Part shown: positions 61,270-64,000 of the stretch, one piece after another | Layout of the letters: each line of letters opens with the position of its first letter | Position numbering within the stretch: the stretch's first letter is position 1 | DNA from: Callaeas wilsoni | Taxonomy: Eukaryota; Chordata; Aves; Passeriformes; Callaeidae | Length of the DNA: 64,000 nucleotides | Direction: 5' to 3' | Assembly: GCA_013398955.1 (NCBI GenBank) | Contig: VWPU01012703.1 | Coordinates: forward strand, 169,726 to 233,725 | Notes under the pieces: generated by a model | What the model saw: the letters and a program-made list of their open reading frames with translations, nothing else | What the model was told of the DNA's origin: nothing | The model's database searches: none | Translations under genes and position numbers: made by a program

Positions 61270-61465
61270 TACACAAATAAATACATTTTATTTTAAGTCA
61301 GGAACAAGTGCTCACTCCAAGTTTTTATTGAAATTGAACACAGTATTCAAGCATAGTTCTGGTTGAGAATCTAGACAGCTAATTTCATCTGGTTTTACAG
61401 TATGCCTCAGTTAACCCTTCTGGTGTACATTCCCAGGAACATGAAGTGAGCAGGCACCTTGTCTC
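61270..61465 (-). other. UQCRFS1: UQCRFS1 3' untranslated region with two poly(A) signals
   Basis: On the minus strand, downstream of the TGA, there are two AATAAA hexamers, at 61324-61329 and 61287-61292. They are about 140 and 175 bases past the stop. Either could define the mRNA end, so the transcript probably ends between about 61265 and 61310. The left limit given here is an estimate; no transcript data are available. Confidence 0.7.
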
Positions 61466-62076
61466 TCAGCCGACCACCACCATGTCATCCCCAACAAACT
61501 GGTAAACTGGGACCTCGAGGTTTAAGGGAGCAGGGCCTTTCCTGATTCTGCCAGAGGCGTCATAGTGGGAGCCGTGGCAGGGGCAGTAGTACCCACCAAA
61601 ATCCCCGGAGTTGGCGATGGGGACACAGCCCAGGTGAGTGCACACACCCACCAGGATCACCCACTCGGGCTTCTTTACTCTGTCTAAGTCGTGCTGCGGA
61701 TCCCTCAGTTGAGACAGATCAACTTCAGCCTCCTGACTAATCTCTGCCTGGGTTCTGTGACGCACAAAAAGGGGCTTCCCTCTCCACTTGAAAGCCATGT
61801 TCTTGCCTTCTGGAATGTCAGACAGCTTGATCTCAATCTTCGACAAGGCCAGCACATCAGCAGAGGCACTCAGGCTGGAAATAAACTGGGTGACAACATT
61901 CTTGGCAACGTAGGCAGTTGCTACACCTGTCGCTGCAGTCATCAGGTAGGAAAACCCTTTCCTGGAATCGCTGCTGCCTTGGGAAGACGTGTTGGCATCC
62001 TGCACATCCTGGCGGCGATAGGCAGAGAAGTCGGGGATCGCGACATCGTTATGGACCCAGCGCACGCTGGCAGGGG
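61466..62076 (-). CDS. UQCRFS1: UQCRFS1 last coding exon: Rieske iron-sulfur subunit of mitochondrial complex III
   Basis: This exon encodes the electron-transferring Rieske 2Fe-2S protein of the cytochrome bc1 complex, which passes electrons from ubiquinol to cytochrome c1 at the inner mitochondrial membrane. The exon is open from an acceptor (pyrimidine tract then CACAG, AG at 62077-62078) to TGA at 61466-61468. It contains the whole mature protein, 196 residues starting [10 protein letters not shown], the same length as the mammalian mature subunit. Visible parts are an N-terminal matrix tail, one membrane helix at about mature residues 35-62, a flexible hinge (SASADVLAL), and the Rieske head. 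The cluster ligands are intact: CTHLGC (61625-61642; Cys139, His141, Cys144) and CPCHGSH (61565-61585; Cys158, Cys160, His161). The exon starts in phase 1, its first two bases completing an Ala codon. An in-frame ATG at 62123-62125 lies in the intron and is not the start. The transit-peptide exon is not confidently in the window. No frameshift or lost key residue is seen, so this is the functional gene. Confidence 0.97.
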
Positions 62077-63669
62077 CTGTGCGGAAAAGGACAGCAAATT
62101 TCAGGTAAAACACACTGTCATGCATTTGAAATTATACTTTTTAGTTGCATTTTTGGAATAATGGAGAAAAGTCACTCCGAAGTCTGGGTAGGATTCCATT
62201 AAGTAGTGTTTCAATTTTAAGGTGTACAAAAATGGTTTTTCGAGGGAATTTTTGGTAGATTAACAGGTGATCTGTGAAACTGGGTTCGGAAAATCTGTGA
62301 GAAGTTCTGGGCTTCTGGGAAAAAAAGTGAACTGTTTTTTTCAGTAAATTTCAAGAAAAAGCTCCTGCAGGATACCATGACTAGCTCAGAAAAGACAAAC
62401 CTGTTTTCCATTCAAACGTTTCCCTGTAAAGAGCTGCTAAGAAGAAATTTAATGTAGTGAAGTTTGCGCATCTGCAGTGTAACACTTTTGTGCTGTTTTT
62501 TGTCTGCAGTAGCTTCCACGCCTGTAATAATATTAAGTGTATGGTTAAGCATTTTTAGAATTGAAAATATCAGGCATCCTCTTTCACATTAAATCGTTGT
62601 CCTAGCTAAAAGCCACAGTAAACAATTTTTAAACCTTCAGACCCCAGGCTCGCTTTTCAGAAGATTTAGGGATAAAGCTAAGAACTATCCAGTTTCAAGT
62701 GGGATTCCCTCATCAAACCTGTGTGCTCAAGTAAGAGGATATGAAGGATAACTAGAAGGCCTCCCATGAGTTTCTCCAGCAAAAGAAAGCTGCTTCACCC
62801 ACTGAAAATCTATAAGCCAAAGAAAAGAACACAGCAGTGACAGAACACGTTACTTGCCAAAGTACAGCCTGTTACTTGCAGAGTATTATTTAGTCTTTCT
62901 ATTTTCCAGCAGTTGGCACAAAGTTAACAGATGTCTCAAAGTACTTAAACTCTCAGGGATTTATATGCAGTATAATGAGGAAAATAATTACATTTATTTA
63001 CAAGTAACTCAGCATTCAGAAAATATTTGCTATAGGATTTAAACTGCAAAGAAATTCAACTGAAAATCAAAATTCTGAGATAGTACTCCACACCAAGTTA
63101 TCTCAGTATTAAGACTTAAAGCATTTAGTAACAAGTAATATGATTAACTTCTAAAAAATTTGCTGTACTCAGTGAAAAGCATGTTTAACGTTAATTAAAA
63201 CGTAGAGCACGGCTAAATGTCAGCTATGTCAGTTACAGACTTGTAGAACTTCCACTTGAACAAACCTTTTACAGCTGAGGGTCAGGCGAGGTACACAGCT
63301 CTAATTGCTACAGAGCATCTTCTGCACGGCACTGCCCTCCCAAGAATTAAATGTTTGCATTCTGTACCAGCATGAAGCAGAACGTTCCGTCAGTGCCAGC
63401 TGCAGAGCTGGGCAGCGGTTCTCCAGGAACTGCCAGGGAGTGTGGCAGGGAGAGCCACAGCCCTCAGGCCGGAGGTCGAGCTCTGAAGAACACCTTGGGG
63501 TCACTCCCCGATCGATGCTTTCCCGACCTGGAGCTACCACAGGGTAAAACACACGGTGTGTGCTCACTGCACCCCTCTGCTCTGGTGCCCGCAGTTAAAA
63601 ACCTTCCCGAATGACAGAATTTAGCTGCATTTTCTCAACGGTAAATAACCACCACCTAAGATATCTCCC

Positions 63670-63778
63670 TCAACAGAGATATTCCAGAACCGTCTGGACA
63701 CAATCCTGTGCTCTGGGCTGAGCCCACTTGGGCAGAGATGACCCACTGAGGTCCATCCAGCCTGCCCCATTCTGTGAC
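63670..63778 (+). repeat. CR1 LINE 3'-end fragment inside UQCRFS1 intron 1
   Basis: The plus strand has the CR1 3' signature: GAGATATTCCAGAACC, then a CTGGACACAATCCTGTG segment, then GATGACCCACTGAGGTCC and a CCATTCTGTGA tail. It is antisense to UQCRFS1. Only the last part of the element is present, the 5' truncation typical of CR1. Confidence 0.75.
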
Positions 63779-63884
63779 GGTCATTAAAAGGAAGCTGGCA
63801 TTCAAGTGCCCTTGAACAAGCTCTGTAGTTGTAAATGCGTGCGACTGCAACGGTGACAGCTGAATCAAACATTTAAAAACCCCG

Positions 63885-64000
63885 AAAGGGCCAAGCCCCC
63901 GCAGCCCGCCCGCCTGCTCTCCTTCACGGCTCTGCTCCCCCGCCCGCCGGGCCGGACCCGGCTCACCGGCCGGGCCGGGCGGTGCCCGGGAGCGCTGGCA
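63885..64000. promoter_or_regulatory. UQCRFS1: CpG island edge at the 5' side of UQCRFS1
   Basis: The last roughly 115 bases are very GC-rich and dense in CpG (for example CCGGCCGGGCCGGGCGG), in sharp contrast to the AT-rich intron next to it. The position agrees with the promoter, first exon and intron-start island expected for this constitutive nuclear mitochondrial gene. The island is cut by the window edge. Confidence 0.75.

Larger units (their letters stand above)
62077..64000 (-). other. UQCRFS1: UQCRFS1 intron 1 (most or all of it; may include the exon 1 edge)
   Basis: Vertebrate UQCRFS1 has two coding exons, so the sequence upstream of the acceptor at 62077-62078 is intron 1. It is AT-rich, carries a CR1 fragment at 63670-63778, and becomes a CpG island from about 63890, as expected near the promoter and first exon. 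A donor-like GTGAGC on the minus strand (63961-63966) would end an exon in the right phase. However, the peptide it gives upstream (ending PPGPA) does not resemble the Leu-Asn that precedes this splice site in other vertebrates. The real exon 1 boundary is therefore more likely just outside the window. Confidence 0.75.

Noticed and set aside
62077..62125. In-frame ATG upstream of the UQCRFS1 exon as a start codon
   Set aside because: This ATG lies before a clear splice acceptor, and the residues after it do not resemble the transit peptide. The true start is in exon 1.
61691..62161. Open frame of 156 codons on the plus strand
   Set aside because: Antisense shadow of the UQCRFS1 coding exon.
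1..64000. CRISPR arrays, operons, tRNA or rRNA genes, prokaryotic systems
   Set aside because: The sequence is vertebrate nuclear DNA. No regularly spaced repeats, tRNA folds or ribosomal motifs were noticed.

Overview
The window looks like avian nuclear DNA, probably from a songbird or other neoavian. Three things point to this. The only recognisable gene is a vertebrate UQCRFS1 (Rieske iron-sulfur protein). The dispersed repeats are 3'-end fragments of the avian LINE CR1. Two of the LTRs belong to the bird-specific ERVL-like family with GGGTTGACC / GGTTAAACCA ends. Species cannot be named from sequence alone.

Layout. Positions 1-61270 form a gene desert: AT-rich, no coding region I can defend, no tRNA or rRNA. 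It is punctuated by five solo LTRs: 15026-15535 (+), 17987-18560 (-), 35674-36198 (+), 36586-37082 (+) and 47970-48536 (+). There are CR1 fragments at 12758-12840, 17920-17976 with 18561-18632, 46425-46524, 50925-51120, 57905-57968 and 63670-63778. CpG-dense segments lie at 10690-11060, at 35380-36440 (interrupted by an LTR), around 47800-48600, and at the right edge. The desert also holds an 88-bp tandem duplication, several strong inverted repeats and two G-quadruplex motifs. A few AT-rich stretches dense in homeodomain, POU or AP-1 type words could be conserved enhancers.

Positions 61270-64000 hold the 3' part of UQCRFS1 on the minus strand: 3'UTR with two poly(A) signals, the large last coding exon (61466-62076) with the complete mature Rieske protein, and most or all of intron 1. 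That intron carries a CR1 fragment and runs into a CpG island at the window edge. The first coding exon (transit peptide) is probably just beyond position 64000.

Most notable are two copies of one LTR family, each with its own perfect 6-bp target-site duplication and an unusual TG...TA terminus, both in GC-rich islands. A third LTR is bracketed by 93-bp near-identical direct repeats rather than a normal 4-6 bp duplication. No coherent new protein system was found; the unexplained content is repeat architecture and candidate regulatory DNA.
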